This document shows, one piece after another, positions 1-6,914 of a stretch of DNA of 9,955 nucleotides. Position 1 is the first letter of the stretch. The number at the start of each line of letters is the position of its first letter. Under the pieces are notes generated by a model. That model saw nothing but the letters and a program-made list of their open reading frames with translations, was not told where the DNA came from and ran no database searches. Location: contig DAIDTL010000030.1 of assembly GCA_027457225.1 (NCBI GenBank), positions 1-9,955 of the forward strand, given 5' to 3'. Made by a program: the position numbers and the translations under genes. Source of the stretch: Ferrovaceae bacterium. Lineage in GTDB: Bacteria; Pseudomonadota; Gammaproteobacteria; Burkholderiales; Ferrovaceae.

Positions 1-292
1 CTTCGACACTCCGGTCAAACAGCAATTTATGATCCTGGAACACCAAGCCGATATTACAACGCAAGCGGGCCAGCGCAGCACTGCCAAGCCTGCTGATCTC
101 CTGATGGTTGATCATCAGGGTGCCCCCCGTGGGGCGATCAATACCGGCCATGAGTCTGAGTAACGTGCTTTTCCCGGCTCCGGAACGACCGGTAAAGAAC
201 ACCATTTCGCCGTCTTCAATGTCCAGCGTGATACCTCGTAAGGCCTCATGCCCATCGGGGTAGCGTTTGACGACGGCATCCAGAGTAATCAT
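1..292 (-). CDS. ftsE: Cell division ATP-binding protein FtsE (N-terminal 97 residues, cut by window edge)
   Basis: FtsE is the cytoplasmic ATPase of the FtsEX complex. With the membrane protein FtsX it couples the FtsZ ring to peptidoglycan hydrolase activation. Reading down from the ATG at 292-290, the protein begins MITLDAVVKRYPDG. The Walker A motif GRSGAGKST is at residues 35-43, followed by LLRLMAGIDRPTGG. The Q-loop VFQDHKLLFDRSV at about 84-96 is the FtsE-type wording (FQDHxLLxDR) and separates it from LolD- or MacB-like ABC ATPases. The signature motif, Walker B and the C-terminus lie outside the window; the family is about 220 residues. The ATG overlaps the ftsY stop (ATGA), so the two are probably co-translated, and ftsX is expected next. 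Identification is by motif reading and neighbours, and is firm. Confidence 0.95.
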   Translation of the reverse strand, partial: MITLDAVVKRYPDGHEALRGITLDIEDGEMVFFTGRSGAGKSTLLRLMAGIDRPTGGTLMINHQEISRLGSAALARLRCNIGLVFQDHKLLFDRSVE

Positions 293-1248
293 TCGATCAG
301 GGCGTCCACAAAGTCCTTGGCGTTGAAGGAATGGAGGTCTTCCATGGCCTCGCCTACCCCTATAAAACAGATGGGGATGGGCCGCGCTCCCGCAATGGCA
401 GCCAGGACCCCGCCACGCGCCGTTCCATCCAGTTTGGTGACGACCAGTCCAGTCAACTGCAGGGCATCATCAAAGGCGCGAACCTGGGCCAGGGCATTCT
501 GGCCTGTATTGGCATCAAGAACCAATAGAATTTCGTGGGGTGCCGTGGGGTCGGCCTTGGTAATGACCCGCTTCACTTTGCGAATTTCTTCCATCAAATG
601 CAGTTGGGTCGGCAGACGTCCTGCAGTATCTGCCAGTATCACGTCGATCCCACGGGTGCGTGCTGCGCTGATGGCGTCAAAAATGACGGAAGCAGAGTCT
701 CCTTTTTCCTGGGTGATGACAGGGACATGATTGCGTTGTCCCCAGGCCACCAGTTGCGCTACTGCAGCCGCCCGGAAGGTGTCTCCTGCTGCCAGCAGGA
801 CTGTACGGCCATTCTGGAGAAGATGCTGTGCCAACTTGCCGATCGTGGTTGTTTTGCCGGCCCCGTTGACGCCGACGAACAAAATGACAAAAGGATGGTG
901 GCCCTTGCCCTCCAGGGGGCGTTCCAGGGGCTGGAGCAGGTTGACCAGCGCACCCTTGAGCAGGGGTTTTAATGCGTCGGCCTGTTCGAGATTCAGGCCG
1001 CGGGCTTCCCGTCTGAGTTGTTCGATCAGCTGTTTGCTGGTTCCAACGCCCACATCGGCAGCAATCAACGTTTCCTCAAGGGATTCAAACCAGGCGTCGT
1101 CCAGCTTTCCTCTAAACAACCCGGAAAGCCCTTCTGTGAGCTTCTGGCGGCTGTTGACCAGCCCGGAGGTGAGGCGGGTAATCCAGCCGGGGGAGGAAGC
1201 CACCGGAGAGGAAGCGGTATCGGGGGATTTCTTGAATAAGCCAAACAT
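289..1248 (-). CDS. ftsY: Signal recognition particle receptor FtsY (SRP GTPase)
   Basis: FtsY docks SRP-ribosome complexes at the inner membrane and, by reciprocal GTP hydrolysis with Ffh, hands nascent membrane proteins to SecYEG. The protein has 319 residues. A short N-terminal A region begins MFGLFKK and is followed by the helical N domain (about 25-105). The G domain then shows G1 GVNGAGKT (126-133), DTFRAAA (156-162), G3 DTAGR (207-211), G4 TKLDG (271-275) with ARGG after it, and the closing GVGE (297-300). The A region is far shorter than the roughly 200-residue acidic one in E. coli; short forms are common and keep the amphipathic membrane-binding helix. The MFGLFKK start is typical of the family. 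No clear ribosome binding site precedes it. The gene is divergent from rsmD and overlaps ftsE by 4 bases, as in the classic rsmD | ftsY-ftsE-ftsX locus. Confidence 0.98.
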   Translation of the reverse strand: MFGLFKKSPDTASSPVASSPGWITRLTSGLVNSRQKLTEGLSGLFRGKLDDAWFESLEETLIAADVGVGTSKQLIEQLRREARGLNLEQADALKPLLKGALVNLLQPLERPLEGKGHHPFVILFVGVNGAGKTTTIGKLAQHLLQNGRTVLLAAGDTFRAAAVAQLVAWGQRNHVPVITQEKGDSASVIFDAISAARTRGIDVILADTAGRLPTQLHLMEEIRKVKRVITKADPTAPHEILLVLDANTGQNALAQVRAFDDALQLTGLVVTKLDGTARGGVLAAIAGARPIPICFIGVGEAMEDLHSFNAKDFVDALIE

Positions 1249-1298
1249 CGGACAATGGGACTCTTGTACAACAAATATCGAAAGCGATTTTACCCTAA
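1249..1298. promoter_or_regulatory. Divergent promoter region between ftsY and rsmD
   Basis: This 50-base gap must carry the start signals for both ftsY (minus) and rsmD (plus), unless the promoters sit inside the coding regions. The best -10-like element is TAAAAT on the minus strand (plus positions 1287-1292, one mismatch to TATAAT), pointing toward ftsY, but it has no good -35 partner. On the plus strand TTGTAC (1264-1269) is a poor -35 candidate and is half of the 8-base palindrome TTGTACAA (1264-1271). Neither gene has a recognisable Shine-Dalgarno sequence here. That this is a promoter region is inferred from the divergent layout; the exact elements are uncertain. Confidence 0.4.
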
Positions 1299-1847
1299 AT
1301 GACAGATCAGATTCGCATCATTGGTGGGCAGTGGCGTGGCCGCAATATTCGTTTCCGCGCGGCCCCGGGATTGCGCCCGACGCCCAGTCGGGTGCGCGAG
1401 ACCCTGTTCAACTGGTTGGGCCAGGAGCTACCGGGATACCAGTGTCTGGATCTGTTTGCAGGAAGTGGCGCCCTGGGTTTTGAAGCCCTGTCACGCGGTG
1501 CCGCCCGGGTCGTCCTGGTGGAAAAGCTGCCCGCCACGGCAAAGGGGCTGCGAGACAACGCGGCGCGTCTGGGTGCCACCGGGGCCGAAATTGTCGTTGC
1601 CGAGGCACTGCACTGGTTGCGGCAGGACAAGCGTCGCTTTGACGTGGTGTTTCTGGATCCCCCCTTTGCAGGCCAGGACCTGTTACAGGTGCTGCCCCTG
1701 ATCCATGAACGACTGAACCCCGGGGGGCTGGTTTACTGTGAAAGTCCTGAGGGTGTGTCAGAATCACGCTTTTGGAGCGAATTTCGGTCCTCTCGTACCG
1801 GACGTGTCACTCACCAGTTGCTCAAACCTGAACAAGGATCTGTTTGA
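1299..1847 (+). CDS. rsmD: 16S rRNA (guanine(966)-N(2))-methyltransferase RsmD
   Basis: RsmD methylates N2 of G966 in the 16S rRNA during small-subunit assembly, using S-adenosylmethionine. The protein has 182 residues, the usual length. It opens with IRIIGGQWRGRNIRF and a basic PTPSRVRETLFNWL stretch (28-40), which is the family's RNA-facing N-terminus. The SAM-binding motif DLFAGSGALGFEAL is at 51-64, with the acidic residue of VLVEK following at 75. The catalytic DPPF is at 120-123. The ATG at 1299 gives the expected N-terminus, but there is no clear ribosome binding site ahead of it. The TGA stop overlaps the coaD ATG by one base. Its place divergent to ftsY matches the E. coli arrangement. 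Confidence 0.97.
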   Translation: MTDQIRIIGGQWRGRNIRFRAAPGLRPTPSRVRETLFNWLGQELPGYQCLDLFAGSGALGFEALSRGAARVVLVEKLPATAKGLRDNAARLGATGAEIVVAEALHWLRQDKRRFDVVFLDPPFAGQDLLQVLPLIHERLNPGGLVYCESPEGVSESRFWSEFRSSRTGRVTHQLLKPEQGSV

Positions 1848-2347
1848 TGGATACCAAGGCAGTCTATGCGGGCACTTTCGATCCCCTGACGTTGGGTCAT
1901 GAGGATCTGGTGCGGCGTGCCGCCCATTTGTTCAATGCGGTCATCGTTGCCGTGGCAGACAGCCGCAATAAGTCCCCGCTTTTTCCACTGGCGGACCGGG
2001 TTGAGATGGCCCAGGAGGCGTTCAGGGGCTATGACAACGTGGAAGTGACGGGCTTTTCCGGTTTGCTGGCTGATTTTTTGCGACAGACCGGTGCCAATGT
2101 CATCCTGAGAGGGTTGCGGGCGGTATCAGATTTTGATTTCGAATTTCAGATGGCAGGAATGAACCGCAAGCTGCATCCCACGGTCGAAACACTGTTCCTG
2201 ACACCTTCTGACCAATATATGTTTATTTCGTCGACCATCGTGCGCGAAATTGCCACGCTGGGCGGGGATGTCAGCCAGTTTGTAAATCCAGGTATTCGTA
2301 CGCGTCTGGACCATCGCGTGCAGGCATTGGGCAACCAGGGAAACTGA
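1847..2347 (+). CDS. coaD: Phosphopantetheine adenylyltransferase CoaD
   Basis: CoaD transfers AMP from ATP to 4'-phosphopantetheine to make dephospho-CoA, the penultimate step of CoA synthesis; it acts as a cytoplasmic hexamer. The protein has 166 residues from the ATG at 1847. The nucleotidyltransferase motif GTFDPLTLGH is at 9-18, with the T/HxGH signature as TLGH. RGLRAVSDFDFEFQMA spans 88-103, and ISSTIVRE at 127-134 is the second conserved nucleotide-binding motif. A TTG lies one codon upstream (1844), but the ATG is preferred because AAGGA (1834-1838) then sits 8 bases away. The ATG shares its A with the rsmD TGA stop. One small variant is YAGTFDP where most homologues have YPGTFDP. 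The ferredoxin gene follows after 3 bases. Confidence 0.97.
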   Translation: MDTKAVYAGTFDPLTLGHEDLVRRAAHLFNAVIVAVADSRNKSPLFPLADRVEMAQEAFRGYDNVEVTGFSGLLADFLRQTGANVILRGLRAVSDFDFEFQMAGMNRKLHPTVETLFLTPSDQYMFISSTIVREIATLGGDVSQFVNPGIRTRLDHRVQALGNQGN

Positions 2348-2350
2348 ATC

Positions 2351-2614
2351 ATGGCTTTGATGATTACTGATGAGTGTATCAATTGCGACGTTTGCGAACC
2401 CGAATGCCCCAATGAGGCCATTTCCCAGGGTGCGGAGATTTATGAAATCGATCCGGAGCGTTGTACCGAGTGTGTGGGCCATTACGACACGCCGCAATGT
2501 CGTGAGGTTTGCCCGGTAGACTGCATCCCGCTCCATCCGGACTATCCTGAAACGCGCGAACAGTTACAGGAAAAGTATCAGCGCCTGACCCAGAATAAAA
2601 GCGCGGCTGCATGA
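2351..2614 (+). CDS. Allochromatium-type 2[4Fe-4S] ferredoxin (YfhL-like)
   Basis: This is a small, cytoplasmic, low-potential electron carrier of 87 residues. It has nine cysteines: C9, C12, C15, C19, C38, C41, C50, C54 and C58. The first motif is CX2CX2CX3C. The second is CX2C, then an 8-residue insertion, then CX3CX3C. This spacing and the wording INCDVCEPECP and CTECVGHYDTPQC match the Allochromatium vinosum ferredoxin group. By analogy to that family, C9, C12, C15 and C54 hold one cluster, C19, C38, C41 and C50 the other, and C58 is the extra cysteine. AGGGA (2337-2341) lies 9 bases before the ATG. The gene sits between coaD and the TPR gene and overlaps the latter by 4 bases. The redox partner cannot be read from this context. 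It may be annotated yfhL or fdx elsewhere; I leave the symbol open. Confidence 0.95.
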   Translation: MALMITDECINCDVCEPECPNEAISQGAEIYEIDPERCTECVGHYDTPQCREVCPVDCIPLHPDYPETREQLQEKYQRLTQNKSAAA

Positions 2615-4350
2615 AATCGACACTGATACAGAACGGCTCTCGTTATCTGTCGGGCGTCACACTGCTTTTGTGGGCCCTGGTGGTACATGCTGTGGATTTG
2701 CCGCGTCTGGCCGACGAATCTCCCTGGACACCATCAGAACATGCCGGAGCAACGCTGCCATCCCAGGAGTTTACGTCCCGGTGGGTCTATCAGTTGTTGC
2801 TGGGTGAAATTGCGGCACAACGCGATAATTTTGGGGTTGCAGTCAAAAACTATCTCGATCTTGCCCGTACCACGCACGACCCACGTGTGGCACGCAGGGC
2901 CACCGAAGTTGCACTCTACGCGCATGATCAGAAGGCGGCCCAGGAAGCGATCGCCCTCTGGCTGGTGGCAGAGCCGAAATCCATGGAAGCACGCGAAGCG
3001 CTGGCTGCGTTGCTGCTTTCCCAGGGAAAACTGCTGGATGTCGAAGAGGTTTTAGCGCAATTGCTGGCCTCTGATAAAACCGATGTGGGCAATGATTTTC
3101 GCAACCTCAGTGTGATTTTCACTGAGCATCCCGACCACGAAGCCGTGCTCAGGCTGGCAGAGCGTCTCGCCGAACCCTACCCCCAGGTCCCGGAAGCGCG
3201 TTATCTGGTGGGTTCTTCAGCCTTTCTCGCCGGTAAAAATGATCAGGCCCTGGAGGAAGCACGTGCCGCATCCCTTCTGCGCCCGGGTTGGGAGGCTTCC
3301 GCCTTGCTGGAAGGGCGAGTCCTGCAGGAGCAGAGCAGCGAACGGGCGCTTGCCTTCTATCAGAATTTTTTGGAACGGTATCCTCAATCCCGCGATATCA
3401 GGTTGTTGTTTGCACGCTATCTGGTTGAACTGCGGGATTATCAGAAGGCACGTGAGCAGTTCAACGTTTTGTTGACCGAAGCCCCAAACAATCCCGACCT
3501 GACGCTGGCGGTTGCCCTCTTGACCATGCAGTTAAAGGATTACACCGGAGCCGAACTTCTGTACCAGAAGGCGCTGGCTCAAGGATATCGTGATCCTGAT
3601 GTGATTCGCTTCTACCTTGGCCAGGTTTATGAGGAGCAGAAGCGGTGGGACAAGGCCATCCAGTGGTACGGAACGGTTGCCGCGGGAGACCAATTGACAA
3701 TGGCGCAGATCCGGGTTGCGTTGATGTGGGCGCGTCAAAACCAGCTCAAGAAAGCGCTTGATCTGTTGCATGCAGTTCCGGCGCAGACCCAGGAGCAGCA
3801 GGAACAGAAAGTGTTGGCTGAGGAACAGATGCAACGGGAGTCTGGTGATTATCAAGGGGCATTCGATACGCTCACGGTCGCCTTGCACGTCAGTCCCAAT
3901 TCCCCCGATTTGCTGTACGAGCGGGCCATTGTGGCTGACAAACTCAACCATCTGGATACGCTGGAGCAGGATCTTCGCAAGGTGATTGCGCTGCGACCCC
4001 AATATGCCCATGCCTACAACGCACTGGGATACAGTTTGGCCGATCGCGATCTTCGTCTGAACGAGGCGCTTGGACTGATTCAGGAGGCGTTAACGCTTGC
4101 CCCCAATGATCCCTTCATTATGGATAGTCTGGGCTGGGTGCAGTTCCGCATGGGGCATATTCCAGAATCCATAGCCACGCTCAAACGTGCCTATGCGCTC
4201 CAGGATGATCCCGAGATTGCAGCGCATTTGGGCGAGGTGCTGTGGGTTTCCGGAGACCACCCTGCGGCGCAACAGACCTGGGAAAATAGTCTCAAAGCCA
4301 ATCCTGACAACGAAGTTCTGACTTCCGCGGTACGCCGCTTTATGCATTGA
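2611..4350 (+). CDS. Secreted tetratricopeptide (TPR) repeat protein upstream of lolB
   Basis: The product has 579 residues and an N-terminal signal: a basic start, then a hydrophobic core (about residues 13-25), with a likely signal peptidase I site after VHA (25-27). I see no lipobox, so a periplasmic or envelope location is inferred. The rest is almost all helical hairpin repeats. The clearest are EKAxxxY/A-type TPRs at about 240-420, and the best conserved block is at about 467-575, with YNALGYSLADR, MDSLGWVQFRMGH and AAHLGEVLWVSGDH. That C-terminal block is typical of the TPR protein encoded just before lolB in many beta- and gammaproteobacteria (PA4667-like). TPRs mediate protein-protein contacts; the partner is unknown. 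The gene overlaps the ferredoxin stop (ATGA), has no strong ribosome binding site of its own, and probably relies on translational coupling. lolB follows after 3 bases, which suggests, without proving, an outer-membrane-related role. Confidence 0.88.
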   Translation: MKSTLIQNGSRYLSGVTLLLWALVVHAVDLPRLADESPWTPSEHAGATLPSQEFTSRWVYQLLLGEIAAQRDNFGVAVKNYLDLARTTHDPRVARRATEVALYAHDQKAAQEAIALWLVAEPKSMEAREALAALLLSQGKLLDVEEVLAQLLASDKTDVGNDFRNLSVIFTEHPDHEAVLRLAERLAEPYPQVPEARYLVGSSAFLAGKNDQALEEARAASLLRPGWEASALLEGRVLQEQSSERALAFYQNFLERYPQSRDIRLLFARYLVELRDYQKAREQFNVLLTEAPNNPDLTLAVALLTMQLKDYTGAELLYQKALAQGYRDPDVIRFYLGQVYEEQKRWDKAIQWYGTVAAGDQLTMAQIRVALMWARQNQLKKALDLLHAVPAQTQEQQEQKVLAEEQMQRESGDYQGAFDTLTVALHVSPNSPDLLYERAIVADKLNHLDTLEQDLRKVIALRPQYAHAYNALGYSLADRDLRLNEALGLIQEALTLAPNDPFIMDSLGWVQFRMGHIPESIATLKRAYALQDDPEIAAHLGEVLWVSGDHPAAQQTWENSLKANPDNEVLTSAVRRFMH

Positions 4351-4353
4351 TTC

Positions 4354-4944
4354 ATGATGCCGATCAAAGCCTGGACTGCAGGCTTGCTGGTGTCGCTTTG
4401 TGGCTGTGCCAGCCTGCCGCACACGGCGCCCTTCGAGGATCAAACCCTAGGACAGGGAGCCATCCAGGGCTTCCGGTTTTCCGGGCGCCTCGCTGTCCAT
4501 CAACCCTCAGGGACTGAAACCGGCAAAATTGACTGGGCCAGTCGTGGTGCAAAACAGCATGTCGAATTGTCGACGCCGCTGGGGTCCACGGTGGCCCAAC
4601 TGGATCAAACCCCTCAATCCGTCCATATGACCCTGGCTGACCACAGCGAGTACTGGGCGACTGACACAGCACAGCTCACACAGTCTGTGCTGGGGTACGC
4701 CTTGCCGTTGGAAGGACTGCCCTGGTGGGTTCTCGGCCGGGCAGATCCGGCGGGCCCCGCGGTTTTCACCCGTGATCTGCAGGGGAACCCCGAATCCCTG
4801 GCTCAGACGGGCTGGTTGCTCCAGTATGGAGACTGGCGCCAGGTGGATGATCAGTGGTTGCCGGGAACCATTGTGCTGCATCATGATGAAATGACCATCC
4901 GGCTCAAGGTTGACCAATGGATTATTGACAGAGACAGTAAGTGA
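4354..4944 (+). CDS. lolB: Outer-membrane lipoprotein insertion factor LolB
   Basis: LolB is itself a lipoprotein; it accepts lipoproteins from periplasmic LolA and inserts them into the outer membrane. The product has 196 residues. A short hydrophobic signal (about 5-17) ends in the lipobox LCGC, with C18 the likely acylated residue; a second cysteine, C16, sits at the -2 position, which is unusual for a lipobox. The mature part shows FSGRLAV (42-48), TPLGSTVAQL (74-83, matching NPLGSTELEL of E. coli LolB) and the C-terminal LKVDQWI (184-190, matching LKMDNWI). Two tandem ATGs (4354, 4357) are equally usable and no clear ribosome binding site is visible. It starts 3 bases after the TPR gene and overlaps ispE by 4 bases (GTGA). 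The order lolB-ispE is widespread in beta- and gammaproteobacteria. Confidence 0.94.
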   Translation: MMPIKAWTAGLLVSLCGCASLPHTAPFEDQTLGQGAIQGFRFSGRLAVHQPSGTETGKIDWASRGAKQHVELSTPLGSTVAQLDQTPQSVHMTLADHSEYWATDTAQLTQSVLGYALPLEGLPWWVLGRADPAGPAVFTRDLQGNPESLAQTGWLLQYGDWRQVDDQWLPGTIVLHHDEMTIRLKVDQWIIDRDSK

Positions 4945-5780
4945 GTACTAACTACAAGAAGGTTCCTGCTCCGGCAAAACTCAACTTGTTTCTGCATGTC
5001 ACCGGTCGCCGTCCGGATGGCTACCACACCCTGCAAACCCTGTTTACCTTTGTGGACTATGGGGACACCCTGGATTTCACACGAACCGGGTCGGGCAACA
5101 TTCAGCAGCAACACCCCCTCCCCGGCATTACGGCACAGGATGATCTTTGCATCCGTGCAGCGCACCTGTTACAGCAGGCAAGCGGGGTAAGTTACGGCGC
5201 CATCATCGGCATTGAAAAGCGGATTCCCGTGGGCGGCGGCCTGGGCGGGGGGAGTTCCGATGCGGCAACGACCCTGTTGACACTTAATCGCCTCTGGGGG
5301 CTGGATTGGGAACGCGCACGACTGGCGGCACTGGGAATTCGGTTAGGTGCCGATGTTCCGGTGTTTATCGGGGGCCATAGCGCTTTTGCAGAGGGGATTG
5401 GTGAACAGTTGACGCCGGTTGAGGTGCCCGAATGCTGGTATCTGGTCGCCCATCCTGGAATTGCCGTAGCCACCCGGGAAATCTTTGAGGACCCTGATTT
5501 GACAAGGGATTCGATCACAGTCAGAATGTGCGACTTTTCGATGGGATTTGGGCGCAATGACCTTCAACCTGTGGTGATGCGTCGCTATCCTCAGGTTGCC
5601 CAGTTGCTGACGTGGCTTGGTCGCTGGGGAGAGGCGCGAATGACGGGTTCGGGGGCGTGCTGTTTTGTTCCGTTTACCGAAGAATCCGAGGCTCAATCAG
5701 CACTGTTGCAATTACCGCCGGAATACAAGGGGTTCGTTGCCCGCGGGATGAACCAACATCCCTTGCGGGATTGGGTGTAA
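4941..5780 (+). CDS. ispE: 4-diphosphocytidyl-2-C-methyl-D-erythritol kinase IspE
   Basis: IspE phosphorylates the 2-hydroxyl of CDP-methylerythritol using ATP, in the MEP pathway to isoprenoids. It is a GHMP kinase of 279 residues, near the usual length. Visible motifs are PAPAKLNLFLHV (9-20, with K13 matching catalytic K10 of E. coli), RPDGYH (24-29), the ATP-binding glycine loop GGGLGGGSSDAA (98-109), GADVPVF (136-142, with D138 matching the catalytic Asp), and GSGAC (236-240, GHMP motif 3). The start is a GTG inside the lolB stop (GTGA); no in-frame ATG fits the conserved N-terminus better. The ribosome binding site is weak (GAGA at 4931), so translation is probably coupled to lolB. tRNA-Gln follows 6 bases after the stop. 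Confidence 0.98.
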   Translation: MSTNYKKVPAPAKLNLFLHVTGRRPDGYHTLQTLFTFVDYGDTLDFTRTGSGNIQQQHPLPGITAQDDLCIRAAHLLQQASGVSYGAIIGIEKRIPVGGGLGGGSSDAATTLLTLNRLWGLDWERARLAALGIRLGADVPVFIGGHSAFAEGIGEQLTPVEVPECWYLVAHPGIAVATREIFEDPDLTRDSITVRMCDFSMGFGRNDLQPVVMRRYPQVAQLLTWLGRWGEARMTGSGACCFVPFTEESEAQSALLQLPPEYKGFVARGMNQHPLRDWV

Positions 5781-5786
5781 CGCTAC

Positions 5787-5861
5787 AGGGGAGTCGCCAA
5801 GTGGTAAGGCACCGGATTTTGATTCCGGCATTCGTAGGTTCGATCCCTACCTCCCCTGCCA
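5787..5861 (+). tRNA. tRNA-Gln (anticodon UUG)
   Basis: The 75 bases fold into a full cloverleaf. The acceptor stem is AGGGGAG (5787-5793) with CTCCCCT (5851-5857). The discriminator is G5858 and the CCA is encoded (5859-5861). The anticodon stem is CCGGA/TCCGG (5812-5816, 5824-5828) around the loop TTTTGAT, with anticodon TTG at 5819-5821. The T arm is GTAGG/CCTAC (5834-5838, 5846-5850) with loop TTCGATC. UUG reads CAA, and CAG by wobble. It lies between ispE and prs, a placement shared with many beta- and gammaproteobacteria, so it is probably cut from a longer mRNA. The first pair is A1-U72; E. coli tRNA-Gln has U1-A72, so the weak first pair important for GlnRS is kept but flipped. Confidence 0.98.
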
Positions 5862-5895
5862 TGGAAGCGTCTGATCATATCAAGCCAGGAGTGCC

Positions 5896-6846
5896 ATGTC
5901 GTCTGCCAATCTAATGGTGTTTACCGGCACTGCCAATCCAAAGCTGGCCAGTGAGGTGGCCGCACATCTCAATATTTCGGTGGGCCGTGCAACGGTAGGC
6001 CGTTTCAGCGACGGTGAAGTGATGGTCGAGATCCTCGAAAATGTACGGGGTCGGGACTGCTTTATCCTGCAATCCACCTGTGCCCCGACGAATGACCACC
6101 TGATGGAAGTCATGGTGATGTGCGATGCGCTCAAGCGCTCATCGGCGGCGCGTATCACCGCGGCCATTCCCTATTTTGGCTATGCACGCCAGGATCGTCG
6201 CCCGCGCTCGGCCCGCGTTGCCATTTCTGCCAAGGTGGTGGCCAACATGCTTCAGGGGGTGGGGGTGGATCGGGTCCTGACCATGGATCTGCACTCGGAC
6301 CAGATCCAGGGATTTTTTGATATCCCGGTGGACAACGTGTATTCAGCACCGGTTCTGCTGGGCGATGTGTGGCGTTCCGGGCACCAGGATCTGACCGTTG
6401 TTTCACCAGATGTGGGGGGCGTCGTGCGTGCGCGCGCCATGGCCAAGCGCCTGGAAGCTGACCTGGTGATTATCGACAAACGGCGTCCCAAGCCCAATGT
6501 CGCCCAGGTCATGAATGTTATCGGCGATGTGTCTGGACGCGTCTGCATTATCATGGATGACATGGTGGATACCGCCAACACCTTGTGTGAAGCTGCAGCC
6601 GCACTCAAAAATAACGGTGCGGCAAAAGTGCTGGCATACATTACCCACCCGGTTTTATCGGGCTCTGCCGTGGATCGGATCGCCCGGTCGTCATTGGACG
6701 AACTGGTGGTTACGGACACCATTCCGCTTTCGGAAAAGGCGCTGGCTTGCCCACGAATCCGCCAACTGGGCATTGCTGGCCTGATTGCCGAAACCATGCG
6801 GCGCATCAGTGTCGAGGACTCGGTCAGCTCATTGTTTATGGAATAA
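5896..6846 (+). CDS. prs: Ribose-phosphate pyrophosphokinase (PRPP synthetase)
   Basis: Prs transfers pyrophosphate from ATP to ribose 5-phosphate, making PRPP for purine, pyrimidine, histidine, tryptophan and NAD synthesis. At 316 residues it is the standard class I length. Conserved parts are GRFSDGE (35-41), the ATP-binding YGYARQDR-type segment read here as FGYARQDRR (94-102), TMDLHSDQIQGFF (129-141, with H133), the flexible-loop basic residues K195 and R197 in DKRRP, and the PRPP-binding loop DDMVDTANTL (221-230). The loop carries A-N where E. coli has G-G. The ATG at 5896 is set by AGGAG (5887-5891), 4 bases upstream. It starts 34 bases after tRNA-Gln. A terminator-like hairpin follows, so the upstream unit may partly end here. 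Confidence 0.98.
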   Translation: MSSANLMVFTGTANPKLASEVAAHLNISVGRATVGRFSDGEVMVEILENVRGRDCFILQSTCAPTNDHLMEVMVMCDALKRSSAARITAAIPYFGYARQDRRPRSARVAISAKVVANMLQGVGVDRVLTMDLHSDQIQGFFDIPVDNVYSAPVLLGDVWRSGHQDLTVVSPDVGGVVRARAMAKRLEADLVIIDKRRPKPNVAQVMNVIGDVSGRVCIIMDDMVDTANTLCEAAAALKNNGAAKVLAYITHPVLSGSAVDRIARSSLDELVVTDTIPLSEKALACPRIRQLGIAGLIAETMRRISVEDSVSSLFME

Positions 6847-6853
6847 TTTGCAG

Positions 6854-6890
6854 CACCCCATGCTCTGGTCGCGGAGGGTGGGTTTTATTT
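6854..6890 (+). terminator. Possible Rho-independent terminator or attenuator between prs and rplY
   Basis: An inner stem CTCTG/CGGAG (6863-6867, 6872-6876, one G-T pair) closes the tetraloop GTCG. CACC (6854-6857) can pair with GGTG (6877-6880) across a 5-base bulge. GG and then TTTTATTT (6883-6890) follow directly. This is the form of a modest intrinsic terminator placed 7 bases after the prs stop and 24 bases before rplY. It could give partial readthrough and so adjust rplY output relative to prs. The call is by eye; no folding energy was computed, and the bulge weakens it. Confidence 0.45.
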
Positions 6891-6914
6891 ATTGAAAACC
6901 AAAGGAAGATCATC

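Noticed and set aside
731..1483. 250-codon plus-strand open frame opposite ftsY and running into rsmD
   Set aside because: It is antisense to clear FtsY motifs and crosses the divergent gap; the predicted protein is rich in Arg, Ser, Pro and Trp with no recognisable domain.
1844..1846. TTG as the start of coaD
   Set aside because: The ATG in the next codon has better Shine-Dalgarno spacing (8 bases) and fits the family's N-terminus.
5228..5252. G-rich segment in ispE
   Set aside because: It encodes the conserved ATP-binding loop GGGLGGGSS, so the base bias follows from the protein.
6253..6275. G-rich run in prs as a possible G-quadruplex
   Set aside because: The G-runs are uneven (5, 5, 2, 3) and explained by Gly/Val/Asp codons in a conserved protein; only a weak two-layer form is possible.
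6747..6914. Upstream extension of the rplY frame into prs
   Set aside because: The conserved L25 N-terminus begins at the ATG at 6915, which has a well-spaced AGGA; the extension would overlap prs and read through the terminator-like hairpin.
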